Below, piece by piece: positions 1 to 8,796 of a DNA stretch of 64,000 nucleotides. The notes below the pieces were generated by a model. That model was not told the DNA's origin and made no database searches. It saw nothing but the letters and a program-made list of their open reading frames with translations. The stretch covers positions 142,844 to 206,843 of the forward strand of contig JADKGE010000008.1 in NCBI GenBank assembly GCA_016717115.1, in the 5' to 3' direction. The translations under genes were made by a program, and so were the position numbers. Source of the stretch: Actinomycetota bacterium. Lineage in GTDB: Bacteria > Actinomycetota > Actinomycetes > S36-B12. Each line of letters starts with the position of its first letter. Positions within the stretch are counted from its first letter, which is position 1.

Positions 1-146
1 TCCTCGGGATCTACCTGCCGGGATCGGTACCGCTGGACGAGGTCCTGTTCTTCGTCACGATCCCCCTGGCCGCCATCCTCACGCTCGAGGCCGTGCGCAG
101 CGTGCGCGGTTGGCCGGCCGGTGACGAGGGGGGTGACGGACCGTGA
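1..146 (+). CDS. Lycopene cyclase subunit CrtYc/CrtYe type, C-terminal end only
   Basis: The reading frame is open from base 3 to the TGA at 144-146, giving about 47 residues of the C-terminus; the rest lies outside the window. The visible part has the hallmark of small membrane lycopene cyclase subunits, PLDEVLFFVTIPLA, in which an acidic pair sits just before a membrane helix. It ends in a short Gly/Asp-rich tail. The stop overlaps the GTG start of the next gene (GTGA), so the two subunits should be translationally coupled. In actinobacteria such pairs form a heterodimer in the membrane that cyclises lycopene ends, or flavuxanthin-type C50 ends. Which product forms cannot be told from this fragment. 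Confidence 0.85.
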   Translation, partial: LGIYLPGSVPLDEVLFFVTIPLAAILTLEAVRSVRGWPAGDEGGDGP

Positions 147-523
147 CGTACACGCAGATCGGGCTGCTCGCCGTGGTCGCGGCGTCCGCCTGCGACCTGT
201 GGGCCTTCCGCACGAGGCTGCTGACACGGCGCGTCTTCTGGACCGCCTACGCCATCATCGTGTTCTTCCAGCTCGTCACGAACGCCATGTTCACCGGGTC
301 CGGGATCGTGCAGTACGACGGTGCGGCGATCATCGGCAGCACGTCGCCCGCCGAGGGCCCACCGCCGTTCCTCGGCGACGGACGCATCGCCTTCGCGCCG
401 GTGGAGGATCTGCTCTTCGGGTTCGCCCTTGTGCTGATGTCGCTCACGCTGTGGATCTGGTGGGGCCGCCGCGGCGTCGACCGGAACCCTACGGCGGGGC
501 CGCCCCTCTGGCGACGTCGCTGA
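143..523 (+). CDS. crtYd: Lycopene cyclase subunit, CrtYd/CrtYf type
   Basis: A 126-residue membrane protein with three predicted helices (about residues 5-22, 33-50 and 90-113), the usual size for the second half of the heterodimeric lycopene cyclase. The signature PVEDLLFGFALVLM near residue 93 matches the PxE(D/E)xxF motif of the family and mirrors the motif in the upstream subunit. The start is GTG inside the GTGA overlap with that gene. CrtYd (C40) and CrtYf (C50) subunits cannot be separated from sequence alone. With CruF and a glycosyltransferase 12 kb away and no crtEb elongase visible, a C40 cyclase is slightly favoured. Confidence 0.85.
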   Translation: MTYTQIGLLAVVAASACDLWAFRTRLLTRRVFWTAYAIIVFFQLVTNAMFTGSGIVQYDGAAIIGSTSPAEGPPPFLGDGRIAFAPVEDLLFGFALVLMSLTLWIWWGRRGVDRNPTAGPPLWRRR

Positions 524-539
524 GGCGACCGGCCCTCAG
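520..539. terminator. Short hairpin between convergent crtYd and echA
   Basis: CTGAGG at 520-525 pairs with CCTCAG at 534-539 around an 8-nt loop. It includes the stop codons of both converging genes. There is no T-run, so at best this is a weak bidirectional terminator. Confidence 0.35.
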
Positions 540-1201
540 CCCAGCGGTGAGGCCAGGGCCTCGACGACGTGGGCGAACATCGTCTGCTTGATGGCCCCCA
601 GCGTCGCCGGGTCCTTGCCGGCGAGCTCACGGGCCAGTGCCGCTGCCTCGGTCGGCAGCTGCTCGAGGGTGGTGACGGCATCGACCAGGCCCGCGTCGAG
701 CGCGGCCTGAGCCGGGTAGCGCCGCCCGGTGGTCATGGCGTCGACCGCCGTGCGGGGCGGGACCTTGGCCATGATGAGCGCGGACATGCCCGCGGTGAAG
801 GGGATGCGGATGTCCACCTCCGGCAGGCAGACGTACCCGCGATCGTCGCGCATCACGCGGTAGTCGTGCGCCAGTGCGAACATGGCGCCGCCCGCGAAGG
901 CGTGCCCGTTCAGGGCGGCGACGGTGGGCACCGGCAAGGTGAGCATCCGGGCGAAGAGAGCCTGGACTCGATCCACGTAGGAGCCGAACTGGTCGGGGTG
1001 GGCGCCGAGCCAGTCGAGGTCGAGCCCGTTCGAGTAGATCTTCCCGAGGCCGATCGTCATGAGGGCCGCGGGTTCGGCACTGCTGGCGACCGTGTCGAGC
1101 GCCTCGGTGACGGCGTCGATCCAGTCCGGTGAGAGCCGGTTCTCGTCGTCACCGAGGGTGACCGTCCAGACCGGCCCCTCCTGGCTCAGCGTGGGGGACA
1201 T
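536..1201 (-). CDS. Enoyl-CoA hydratase/isomerase family protein
   Basis: A 221-residue crotonase-fold protein. The oxyanion-hole region GKIYSNGLDLDWL and the second loop NGHAFAGGAMFALAHDYRVM are clear. It is short for the family (usually 250-270) and most like the Delta3-Delta2-enoyl-CoA isomerase (ECI) branch, so it probably moves or adds across fatty-acyl-CoA double bonds. I chose the ATG at 1201 because AAGGAG lies just upstream, although the frame is open further. It starts inside the last 53 nt of crtB on the same strand, so it is probably the last gene of the crtE operon. A role in carotenoid synthesis is not implied; it may simply be co-transcribed. Confidence 0.85.
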   Translation of the reverse strand: MSPTLSQEGPVWTVTLGDDENRLSPDWIDAVTEALDTVASSAEPAALMTIGLGKIYSNGLDLDWLGAHPDQFGSYVDRVQALFARMLTLPVPTVAALNGHAFAGGAMFALAHDYRVMRDDRGYVCLPEVDIRIPFTAGMSALIMAKVPPRTAVDAMTTGRRYPAQAALDAGLVDAVTTLEQLPTEAAALARELAGKDPATLGAIKQTMFAHVVEALASPLG

Positions 1202-2147
1202 GGGACTCCTTCCGTGTTGGTGGTTGACCCGACCCGAACTCGCGCCGGGCCCTGCGCGCGCGCCACAGCGCGGGTCCGGCCACGGCGAGACGACGACGCA
1301 TGGGAACGGTGGCGCGGCGCCCGAAGACGTCGAAGTCATTGCGCTCGACCTCGTCGACGATCCCGCAGTACAGGACGCGGGCGGCCTCGATGCAGTCGCG
1401 CGATGAGGGGTGCAGCATCTCGACACCCGGTCGAGACCGCTCCTCGAGGTCGCGCACCCGCTGGACCTGGAACTTCAGGGCCTCGACGATGTCCGGCGTC
1501 ATTGTGCGCCTCTCGAGGTCCGCGCGGGTGACGCCGAACGACTCCAGTTCATCGAGGGGGAGGTAGACCCGGCCCCGGTCGAGGTCCTCGCCGACGTCGC
1601 GAACGAAGTTGGCCAGCTGGAAGGCGACACCGAGGTCGACGGCGCGGTCGTAGGCCTCTGGCCGGGTCGGCCCCAGGATCGGCACCATCTGGAGCCCGAT
1701 GACGGCAGCGGATCCGTAGACGTACTCGTACAGGTCGTCGTACGTGCGGTACTCGGTCACGGTGAGGTCCATGGCCATCGAGTGCAGAAAGGCCTCGAAA
1801 TGGGCTGTGGGGATGTCCCAGGTGAGCACCGTGTCGACCACGGCCATGCTCACCGGGTCGTCCGACCACCCTCGTTGGACATCGTCGAGGAACGCCTGTC
1901 CCCAGCTGCCGAGCCAGTCCGCCTTCTCCGCGTCGGTGAGCGTCGATGCGAGGTCGTCGACGATCTCGTCGGCGTAGCGCGCGAACCCGTACAGCGCATG
2001 CACGTACGGCCGCTTGCTCGACGGGAGCAGGAGCGTGGCCAGGTAGTAGGTCTTGCCGTGCGCCGCGTTCAGTTCACGGCAGGTCTCGTAGGACTCCCGC
2101 AGGTAGGGGTCGCTGATGCCGGCCGCATCGAGTTCACGCGTGCTCAC
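1149..2147 (-). CDS. crtB: Phytoene synthase
   Basis: 332 residues of the trans-isoprenyl head-to-head synthase family, joining two geranylgeranyl-PP molecules to phytoene. Both Mg-diphosphate-binding aspartate motifs are present: DEIVDD near residue 61 and DVGEDLDRGRVYLP near residue 190, together with the AFQLANFVRD stretch. The last 20-30 residues are low-complexity and overlap the start of echA, so the true functional end is probably earlier. The GTG start lies in a GTGA overlap with the mannosyltransferase gene, within the chain crtE-crtI-mptB-crtB-echA. Confidence 0.95.
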   Translation of the reverse strand: MSTRELDAAGISDPYLRESYETCRELNAAHGKTYYLATLLLPSSKRPYVHALYGFARYADEIVDDLASTLTDAEKADWLGSWGQAFLDDVQRGWSDDPVSMAVVDTVLTWDIPTAHFEAFLHSMAMDLTVTEYRTYDDLYEYVYGSAAVIGLQMVPILGPTRPEAYDRAVDLGVAFQLANFVRDVGEDLDRGRVYLPLDELESFGVTRADLERRTMTPDIVEALKFQVQRVRDLEERSRPGVEMLHPSSRDCIEAARVLYCGIVDEVERNDFDVFGRRATVPMRRRLAVAGPALWRARRARREFGSGQPPTRKESHVPHAEPGGAGLDGHPR

Positions 2148-3697
2148 GACCGCATCCTCGCACCGACCGGCCAGCGCATCGAGGCGGCCCGTTCCTGCTC
2201 GTCGGGCGCAGACGGGGTCAGGCCCCCCGAGTGAGCCGGACCGAGCACGAGACGCCGCTCACGCGGACTGGCGGCGAGGATGAGGACCACCACGAGGATG
2301 GAGATGACGAAACTGACGGTGTCGGCGATGTCGGTGAGGTTGTCGGCGTTGGCGGAGCTCTCGATCATCCCGTGAACGGTGAAGCCGGCCGTCAGGATGA
2401 TGGCGGCCCGCAGTTCGGGCACGGACAGTCCGGTGGCCGCGAACAGCGGCAGGAACCACAGCAGGTACCAGGGCTGGACCACCGGTCCGAGCAGGACGAT
2501 GACGGCGAAGGCCAGCGCGGCACCTCGGACGGGGCTGCGCCCGCCCGGGCGCAGGATGAGCCACAGGACGACGATCAGGCCGACCGCGGCTCCGGCGAGC
2601 CGCACCGCGGCGAGCACGGGGCTCGCGTCCTCGGTGAGCCCGATGCCGCTGGTGAGGGTGCCGAGGATCTTGCCGAGCGCAGTCGCCGGCGAGAGCCACG
2701 TGAGCACACCGGAGGGAGTGCCGAAGGCGGCCTTGATGACTCCGTCGCCGGCCTGGGCGAGGAGGAACACCGACGCGAGTGTGCAGGCCATGGCCAGTGC
2801 GGCGAAGGCCCACGAGCGGATGCGGTCGACCCATGAGCCGTCACGGCCGGCCCACAGCAGCCCGACGAAGGGCAGGGCCACGATCGCGATCGGCTTGACC
2901 GCCACGGCGAGGCTGACGGCGATGGCTCCCCACATGCAGCGATGCTCCGCCGCGAGCGCCAGGCCGGCGACCACGAGGCCGACCATGAGGGCGTCGTTGT
3001 GTGCTCCGGCGACGAAGTGCATGAGGACCACGGGGTTCAGGACGCCCAGCCACAGCGCTCGGCTGGGGTCGATGCCATGGAGCCGGGCCAGCCGGGGCAG
3101 GTAGTAGGCGATCAGGTTTACACCGATCAGGGCCACTCCGCGGAACAGCAGGGCGCCGAGATAGGCGTTCGGATGGGCGAAGTTCGCGATGCCGCGCTCG
3201 ATCATCAAGAACACGGGGCCGTACGGTGTGGGGGACTCGACCCACATGGGATCGGCGCCGTCGTCGAACCAGCCTGGGATGACGTCGACTCCGATGGTCG
3301 TCGGATCGAAGCCGGCCCCGAAGACCCGGCCCTGCACGTAGTAGGAGTAGGCATCGCGGCTGAACAGCGGGGGGGCGAGCAGCAGGGGCGCCGCCCACAT
3401 CCCGAGGACGCCGAGGATGCTGCCGACCGGGATGCCGTCGTCGGGCCGGTCGCGGGCAAGAAGCTCGGACCCGAGCACCAGCCAGGCCTGGAGGAGAATG
3501 GCGAGGCCGATGACGACCATCGCGCGCGCCGACAGGGAACCGGCCAGCGACCCCCGCAGGAGGTTCACCAGCGGGTTGGCCAGCATGTTCGACGTGAGGG
3601 GCAACCAGCCCACGCCCAGGGCGCCGATCGCGACCAGGGCGGAGCCGGCCAGTCCGGGCGTTCCGTGCCGGACGACGAAGGACGGCAGGCCGATCAC
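2144..3697 (-). CDS. Polytopic polyprenyl-phosphomannose-type glycosyltransferase, MptB-like
   Basis: 517 residues with about 12-13 membrane helices. It resembles the GT-C alpha-1,6-mannosyltransferases MptA/MptB. The conserved first periplasmic loop contains FSRDAYSYYVQGR followed by PTPYGPVF, and the segment VAVKPIAIVALPF is typical of this group. Family members use polyprenyl-phosphomannose at the outer face of the membrane to extend lipomannan-type glycolipids. The gene sits between crtI and crtB with 4-nt overlaps on both sides (GTG start at 3697). It therefore belongs to the carotenoid operon and could glycosylate a membrane lipid or the carotenoid itself; the sequence does not decide which. 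Confidence 0.8.
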   Translation of the reverse strand: MIGLPSFVVRHGTPGLAGSALVAIGALGVGWLPLTSNMLANPLVNLLRGSLAGSLSARAMVVIGLAILLQAWLVLGSELLARDRPDDGIPVGSILGVLGMWAAPLLLAPPLFSRDAYSYYVQGRVFGAGFDPTTIGVDVIPGWFDDGADPMWVESPTPYGPVFLMIERGIANFAHPNAYLGALLFRGVALIGVNLIAYYLPRLARLHGIDPSRALWLGVLNPVVLMHFVAGAHNDALMVGLVVAGLALAAEHRCMWGAIAVSLAVAVKPIAIVALPFVGLLWAGRDGSWVDRIRSWAFAALAMACTLASVFLLAQAGDGVIKAAFGTPSGVLTWLSPATALGKILGTLTSGIGLTEDASPVLAAVRLAGAAVGLIVVLWLILRPGGRSPVRGAALAFAVIVLLGPVVQPWYLLWFLPLFAATGLSVPELRAAIILTAGFTVHGMIESSANADNLTDIADTVSFVISILVVVLILAASPRERRLVLGPAHSGGLTPSAPDEQERAASMRWPVGARMRS

Positions 3698-5208
3698 GTC
3701 CGCCGGGCGCGCGACCGGTAACTGGGATCCTTGCCCGTGACACGCTCGGCGGCGAGGCGCCCGGAGATGAGCACCATGGGCACGCCCACACCCGGCTGGG
3801 TGCCCGACCCGGTGAACACGACGTTCTGGCCCCAGATGTTGCCGGGCCGGAAGGGACCGGTCTGGAAGAACGAGTGTGCGGAGGCGAACGGCGCACCACG
3901 CTCCATCCCCCTGGCCTGCCAGTCGAGCGGCGTGGTGATGTTCTCCACCTCGATTGCGTCACCGAAGCCGATGTACCCCCGTGACTCCAGGGTCCGGACG
4001 GCCTCGTCGCGGTAGCGGGCCCCCTCGGTGCGCCAGTCGATCGGTGCGTCGAGGTTCGGGGTCGGGAACAGCACGTAGTAGAGCTCCTTGCCGGGCGGGG
4101 CCAGCGCGGCGTCCGAGCGGGTGGGGTTCGTGACCAGCACGCTGGGGTCGGTCATGAGCGTGCGCCGGTCGATGAGGTCGTCGAAGACGCCGCGCCAGGA
4201 CCGGCCGAAGTGGATGTTGTGGTGCGCGATCTTGCTGTACGACGCCGAGGAGCCGGCCAGCATGAGGAAGCACGACGGGGAGTACGTCAGCCGGCGCACC
4301 GCCCAGGGGTCTCGGCCGAGAAGGTCGCGGTAGGCGACCGGCAGGTCGGGGTTGAGCACCACGACGTCGGCGGCGATGCGCTCGCCGTCAGCCGTGTGGA
4401 CGGCGACGGCTCGGTCGCCGACGGTCTCCACCGACGTCACCTCCGTGCCGAAGCGGAACGTCACGCCATGCTTCTCCGCTGCCGCGGCCATGGCGACCGG
4501 AACCGAGTGGAGACCGCCCTTGGGGAAGAACACGCCCGCTACCGAGTCCATGTAGGCGATGACCGCGTAGATGGCGAGGGCGTCGTAGGGGGACAGCCCG
4601 GCGTACATAGCCTGGAAGGAGTAGATGCGCTCCGTGCGCGGATCCGTCATGTACTGGCGCACCTTCGGGGCGAGCTTGCGGAATCCGCCGATCGCCACGA
4701 GCCGGGCGAGGTCGGGGGTCAGCAGGTCGAAGGGCGAGTCGATGTTGCGGTCGATGAAGTCCTTCATCTCGTAGCGGTAGAGCTGGGAGACGAACTCCAC
4801 GTAGCGCCGGTACCCGGCCGCCTCGTCCGGACCGATGACCGCTCGGATCTCCTCGGTCATCTCGTCGACGTCCGACAGCACGTTGAGCACGGAGCCGTCG
4901 GGGTAGAACGCGCGATACAACGGCGCCACCGGCTCCAGGGTGATCCAGTCGGACATCTCCTCGCCGACGCAGTCGAAGGCGTCCGCGATGAGGTCGGGCA
5001 TCGTCAGCACCGTCGGACCGGTGTCGAACTGGTAGGTGCCGGCTGGGCCTTCGAGGTCGAGTCGGCCGGCCCGACCGCCGGGGATGGCCTCCCGCTCGAG
5101 GACCGTGACCTGGCGACCGGCCCCGGACAGCCGCATGGCGGCGGAGAGTCCGGCCAGTCCCGCGCCGACGACGACGACGTGGTCGGTGGGGCCCTTGACG
5201 GTGCGCAT
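3694..5208 (-). CDS. crtI: Phytoene desaturase
   Basis: 504 residues of the CrtI FAD-dependent desaturase family. The N-terminal dinucleotide site is VVVGAGLAGLSAAMRL (residues about 10-25), then an acidic end and GGRAG. The C-terminal family signature is FFQTGPFRPGNIWGQN with GSGTQPGVGVPMV. It converts phytoene to neurosporene or lycopene at the membrane. ATG at 5208 overlaps the crtE stop by one base (TGATG), which fixes the start although the frame is open far upstream. It ends in a GTGA overlap with the mptB-like gene. Confidence 0.95.
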   Translation of the reverse strand: MRTVKGPTDHVVVVGAGLAGLSAAMRLSGAGRQVTVLEREAIPGGRAGRLDLEGPAGTYQFDTGPTVLTMPDLIADAFDCVGEEMSDWITLEPVAPLYRAFYPDGSVLNVLSDVDEMTEEIRAVIGPDEAAGYRRYVEFVSQLYRYEMKDFIDRNIDSPFDLLTPDLARLVAIGGFRKLAPKVRQYMTDPRTERIYSFQAMYAGLSPYDALAIYAVIAYMDSVAGVFFPKGGLHSVPVAMAAAAEKHGVTFRFGTEVTSVETVGDRAVAVHTADGERIAADVVVLNPDLPVAYRDLLGRDPWAVRRLTYSPSCFLMLAGSSASYSKIAHHNIHFGRSWRGVFDDLIDRRTLMTDPSVLVTNPTRSDAALAPPGKELYYVLFPTPNLDAPIDWRTEGARYRDEAVRTLESRGYIGFGDAIEVENITTPLDWQARGMERGAPFASAHSFFQTGPFRPGNIWGQNVVFTGSGTQPGVGVPMVLISGRLAAERVTGKDPSYRSRARRT

Positions 5209-6287
5209 CAGACGTTCCTCCTGGTGGCGGCGAAGGCGAGGCCGGTGAGGATCTCGCGCGCCTGGGGGTCGATGTCGGCGCTGTGCAGGGCCGCGAGAGC
5301 GTTCTCGAGCATCTCGGTGATGAGGTTCTCGGTGTAGTCCTGCGCCCCCGTGTCGGTGATGATCTCGCGCAGTGCGGTCACGCCGTCGGCGTCGAGCCCC
5401 GGATCGCCGAGGTGGCGACGGATGACCGCTGCCTGCTTGGGCGTGCTGCGCTCGACGGCGATGGCCACCAGGACGGTGCGCTTCCCCTCGCGCAGGTCGT
5501 CGCCAGCCGGCTTGCCGGTCTCCTTGGGGTCGCCGAAGACGCCCAGGACGTCGTCGCGCAGCTGGAAGGCCTCGCCCAGCGGGAGCCCGTAGCGACTGTA
5601 GGCGTCGACCACGGACGCGTCGGCACCCGCCAGCGCGGCACCGAGGTGCAGGGGTCGTTCGATCGTGTACTTCGCGGACTTGTACCGCACGACCCGCAGG
5701 GCGCGCTCCACCGAGCCGCCGCCTCGGGCCTGCTCGAGCAGGTCGAGGTACTGACCGGCCATGAGCTCGGTACGCATCTCGTCGTACACGTCCTTGCCAC
5801 GCCGGAGGGCGTCGTGCGAGAACCCCGTGGTGAGGAGCATCTCGTCGGCCCACGACAGGCACAGGTCGCCGAGCAGGATCGCGGCGCCGACGCCGAAGTT
5901 CTCCGGACTGCCGAGCCACTCGGCGCCGCGATGCACGCCAGCGAAGCGCCGGTGGGCGAACGGCAGACCCCGGCGAGTGTCGAACCCGTCCATCACGTCG
6001 TCGTGGATGAGTGCGCACGCCTGGAGGAACTCCAGCGACGCGGCGGCGCGCAGGGCGTCGTCGTCGTGGCCCGCGTCGCCACCCGCGCCGCGCCAGCCCC
6101 AGTAGCAGAAGGCGGGGCGCATCCGCTTGCCACCGGAGAGCAGCTCGGTGAGGGCATCGACCATGGGAGTGAGGTCGTCGCTGACCTTCGCAAGGACCGC
6201 GCCCTGCTGCGCCAGCACCTCGTCGACCACGGCCTGGACGCGCGCCCGCAGATCGGCCGCGTCGAGGGGACTGCTGGTCGCGGGCAC
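5208..6287 (-). CDS. crtE: Geranylgeranyl diphosphate synthase
   Basis: 359-residue trans-polyprenyl synthase. First aspartate-rich motif HDDVMD near residue 94; second FQLRDDVLGVFGDP near residue 243; GKRMRP near residue 53. It extends FPP or DMAPP with IPP to the C20 precursor of carotenoids and is the first gene of the crtE-crtI-mptB-crtB-echA operon. The start is GTG at 6287. There is no Shine-Dalgarno sequence, but TAGGCT lies 7 nt upstream on the minus strand, consistent with a leaderless transcript. Confidence 0.95.
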   Translation of the reverse strand: MPATSSPLDAADLRARVQAVVDEVLAQQGAVLAKVSDDLTPMVDALTELLSGGKRMRPAFCYWGWRGAGGDAGHDDDALRAAASLEFLQACALIHDDVMDGFDTRRGLPFAHRRFAGVHRGAEWLGSPENFGVGAAILLGDLCLSWADEMLLTTGFSHDALRRGKDVYDEMRTELMAGQYLDLLEQARGGGSVERALRVVRYKSAKYTIERPLHLGAALAGADASVVDAYSRYGLPLGEAFQLRDDVLGVFGDPKETGKPAGDDLREGKRTVLVAIAVERSTPKQAAVIRRHLGDPGLDADGVTALREIITDTGAQDYTENLITEMLENALAALHSADIDPQAREILTGLAFAATRRNV

Positions 6288-6294
6288 GCTCCCG

Positions 6295-6352
6295 AGCCTA
6301 CGGGCTTTCGGTTGCGTGGGCCTCCCGGCCGCCGCGGCCCTGCCCGTAGTCT
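6295..6352. promoter_or_regulatory. Divergent leaderless promoters of crtE and metF
   Basis: The 71-bp gap between crtE (-) and metF (+) has a -10 element for each gene. TAGGCT on the minus strand (plus 6295-6300) is 7 nt from the crtE GTG. TAGTCT at 6347-6352 is 6 nt from the metF ATG. Neither start has a Shine-Dalgarno sequence. No clear -35 element is visible for either. Confidence 0.6.
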
Positions 6353-6358
6353 GTGGCC

Positions 6359-7252
6359 ATGCACGCGACGCCTTCGCTCGGGGCGATCCTGTCCGGTGGG
6401 CAGCGGTCCTTCTCCTTCGAGCTGTTCCCGCCCAAGACCGAGGAGGGCGAGCGCACCCTGTGGCGCACGGTCCGCGAGATCGAGGCGCTCAAGCCCACCT
6501 TCGTGTCGGTGACCTACGGTGCGGGCGGCTCGACCCAGGATCGCACGGTCAGGCTCACGGGAGAGATCGCCCGGGAGACGACGCTCACGCCGGTCGCGCA
6601 CCTCACCTGCGTCGGCGCCAGCCGTGAGGAGCTCCACGACGTCGTGGGCCAATACGCCGCGGGCGGCGTCACGACCCTCCTCGCGCTGCGTGGCGATCCC
6701 CCGACCGGGCTCGACACCGCGTGGGAGCCGCACCCGGGCGGGCTGGAGCACGCCGACGAGCTCGTCGCCCTCATCCGGTCACTGGGCAACTTCAGCGTCG
6801 GCGTCGCCGCGTTCCCCGAGGGTCATCCCGAGTCCCGCGACCTCGATCAGGACGCGAGGGTCCTGGCCGCCAAGCAGGAGGCCGGCGCGGAGTTCGCCAT
6901 CACCCAGCTGTTCTTCCGCGTGGAGGACTACGAGCGGCTCGTCGACCGGGCCGCGGCCTTCGGCTGCACCATGCCCATCGTGCCGGGGATCATGCCGGTC
7001 ACCAACGTGTCCCAGATCGAGCGGTTCGCGGCGCTCTCGGGTGCCGTGTTCCCGTCCGAGCTCGCCGAGCGCTTCGAGGCGATCGCCGACGACACCGACG
7101 CCGTCGTGGAGCTCGGGGTGGAGGTGGCGGCGCGGATGTCCCAGCGGCTGCTGGAGATCGGCGCGCCCGGCTTGCACTTCTACACGCTGAACCGTTCCCA
7201 CTCGACGATCGAGGTGTACGAGGCGCTGGGCCTCGGTGCCGCGACCGGATAG
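6359..7252 (+). CDS. metF: 5,10-Methylenetetrahydrofolate reductase
   Basis: 297-residue TIM-barrel flavoprotein of the MTHFR family that makes 5-methyl-THF for methionine synthesis. N-terminal FSFELFPPKTEEGE holds the catalytic Glu; FVSVTYGAGGSTQDRT and LLALRGDPP are family signatures; FAITQLFF and PIVPGIMPV lie in the second half. A GTG two codons earlier (6353) is possible, but ATG 6359 sits exactly 6 nt after TAGTCT, so I chose it as a leaderless start. Divergent from crtE and followed after 15 nt by the antiporter gene. Confidence 0.95.
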   Translation: MHATPSLGAILSGGQRSFSFELFPPKTEEGERTLWRTVREIEALKPTFVSVTYGAGGSTQDRTVRLTGEIARETTLTPVAHLTCVGASREELHDVVGQYAAGGVTTLLALRGDPPTGLDTAWEPHPGGLEHADELVALIRSLGNFSVGVAAFPEGHPESRDLDQDARVLAAKQEAGAEFAITQLFFRVEDYERLVDRAAAFGCTMPIVPGIMPVTNVSQIERFAALSGAVFPSELAERFEAIADDTDAVVELGVEVAARMSQRLLEIGAPGLHFYTLNRSHSTIEVYEALGLGAATG

Positions 7253-7267
7253 ACGACAGGGGATGGG

Positions 7268-8756
7268 ATGACGCTGGACGGGCTCGCTCCCGCGCTGCTC
7301 GTCGGGGCGGTCATCGTCCTCGTCTCGGTCCTGGGCGTCCGCCTGGCCGGACGGCTCGGTGTCCCCGGCCTCCTGCTGTACCTGCTGCTGGGTCTGGCGC
7401 TCGGCACCCTCGTCCCAGCGCTCGACCTGCAGGACGCGCAGCTGGCCACCGTGCTCGGGTACAGCGCTCTCGTGCTCATCCTCGCTCAGGGCGGATTGAC
7501 CACTCGGGTCACCGCGCTGCGGCCGGTGCTGTGGCCGGCCATCGCCCTGGCATCGGTCGGGGTCGCGGTCAGCATCGCCGTGGTCGCGCTCCCGCTGATC
7601 TGGCTGCTCGACGTGCCGGTGCAGATCGCCCTGCTGCTCGGCGCGGTCCTCGCGGCCACCGATGCGGCCGCGGTGTTCTCCGTGATGCGGCGCATGCGGG
7701 TCTCGGAGCGGGTGCGCACCCTGCTGGAGGCGGAGGCCGGCTTCAACGACGCGCCGGTCGTCGTCCTTGTCTCCGTCATCGCCAGTGGGGCGTTGACGGA
7801 CACGCCGTGGTGGCAGATACCGCTCGTGGTGCTGGCCGAGCTCGTGGGCGGAGCCGCCGTCGGCGTCGCGATGGGCTACTTCGCCCGCTGGCTGCTGCCG
7901 CGCCTTGCCCTGCCGGCCGTCGGCCTCTACCCGATCGCGGCGCTCGCCCTGCTGGTGGCGTCCTACGGGGCTGCCAGCGTCCCTGCACGCATCTGGCTTC
8001 ATGGCGGTGTACATCACCGCCATCCTCATCGGGTCTGCTGCCCGCCTTCCCCACCGTCGCTCGATCGTCGGCTTCGCGGACGGGCTCGCCTGGATCGCCG
8101 AGATCGGGCTGTTCGTCATGCTCGGCATGCTGGCCGAGGTGAGCCGGCTGCCGGAGGCGGTTCCGCTGGCGCTGTTCGTCGCGGGGTTGCTCGTCCTTGT
8201 CGCGCGGCCGCTGGCCGTGCTGGTGTCGCTGGCACCCTTCCGATGGCCACGCCGGGCGATGGCGTTCGCAGCGGTCGCCGGCCTTCGCGGTGCGGTGCCG
8301 ATCGTGTTCGCGGCCATACCGCTGGCCGCCGGCGTGGCCGAGGCCCACCAGGTCTTCGACGTGACCTTGATCGTGGTGCTTGCGCTGCTCCTGGTCCAGT
8401 CGCCGATCCTCGCGCCCCTGGGCCGACGGCTGGGGGTCGTCCTGCCCGACGAGGCGGTCGAGCTCGAGGTCGAGAGCGCCCCCCTCGACGGCATGCGCGC
8501 GCACGTCCTGGGCGTCGAGGTGGGGGAGGGCTCCGGATTCGTCGGGACCTTCGTGACGGAGGTCGGGCTTCCCGACGGCGCCGTTGTGGCACTGGTGGTG
8601 CGCGGCGAGCGGGCGATAGCGCCGGACGAGCACACCCGGGTACGGGCCGGAGACCAACTGCTGTTCGTCACGACCGAGGAGGTGCGCCGCGTCACGGAGG
8701 ACCGCATCCGCGCGGTGGCGCGTGGCGGCCGGCTGGTGCGCTGGCTCGAGGACTGA
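7268..8756 (+). pseudogene. CPA1-type K+/Na+:H+ antiporter with C-terminal TrkA-C domain, one-base frameshift
   Basis: Two overlapping frames together encode one NhaP2-like cation/proton antiporter of about 495 residues: 12-13 helices, then a cytoplasmic RCK/TrkA-C domain (about the last 90 residues, ending in RRVTEDRIRAVARGG). The first frame is normal through YPIAALALLVASYG. At the GGGG run 7967-7970 it must shift by +1 to continue as LHASGFMAVYITAILIG, a conserved helix of the family. Removing one G restores the reading. AILAATDAAAVF- and AEAGFNDAPVVV-type transport motifs are intact in the first part. GGGGATGGG before ATG 7268 is a usable ribosome site. This is either a sequencing error in a G run or an inactivated gene. 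Confidence 0.8.
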
Positions 8757-8796
8757 CCCGAGCAGCGAGGAGACGCCGAACGCTAGGCTCCGCGGC

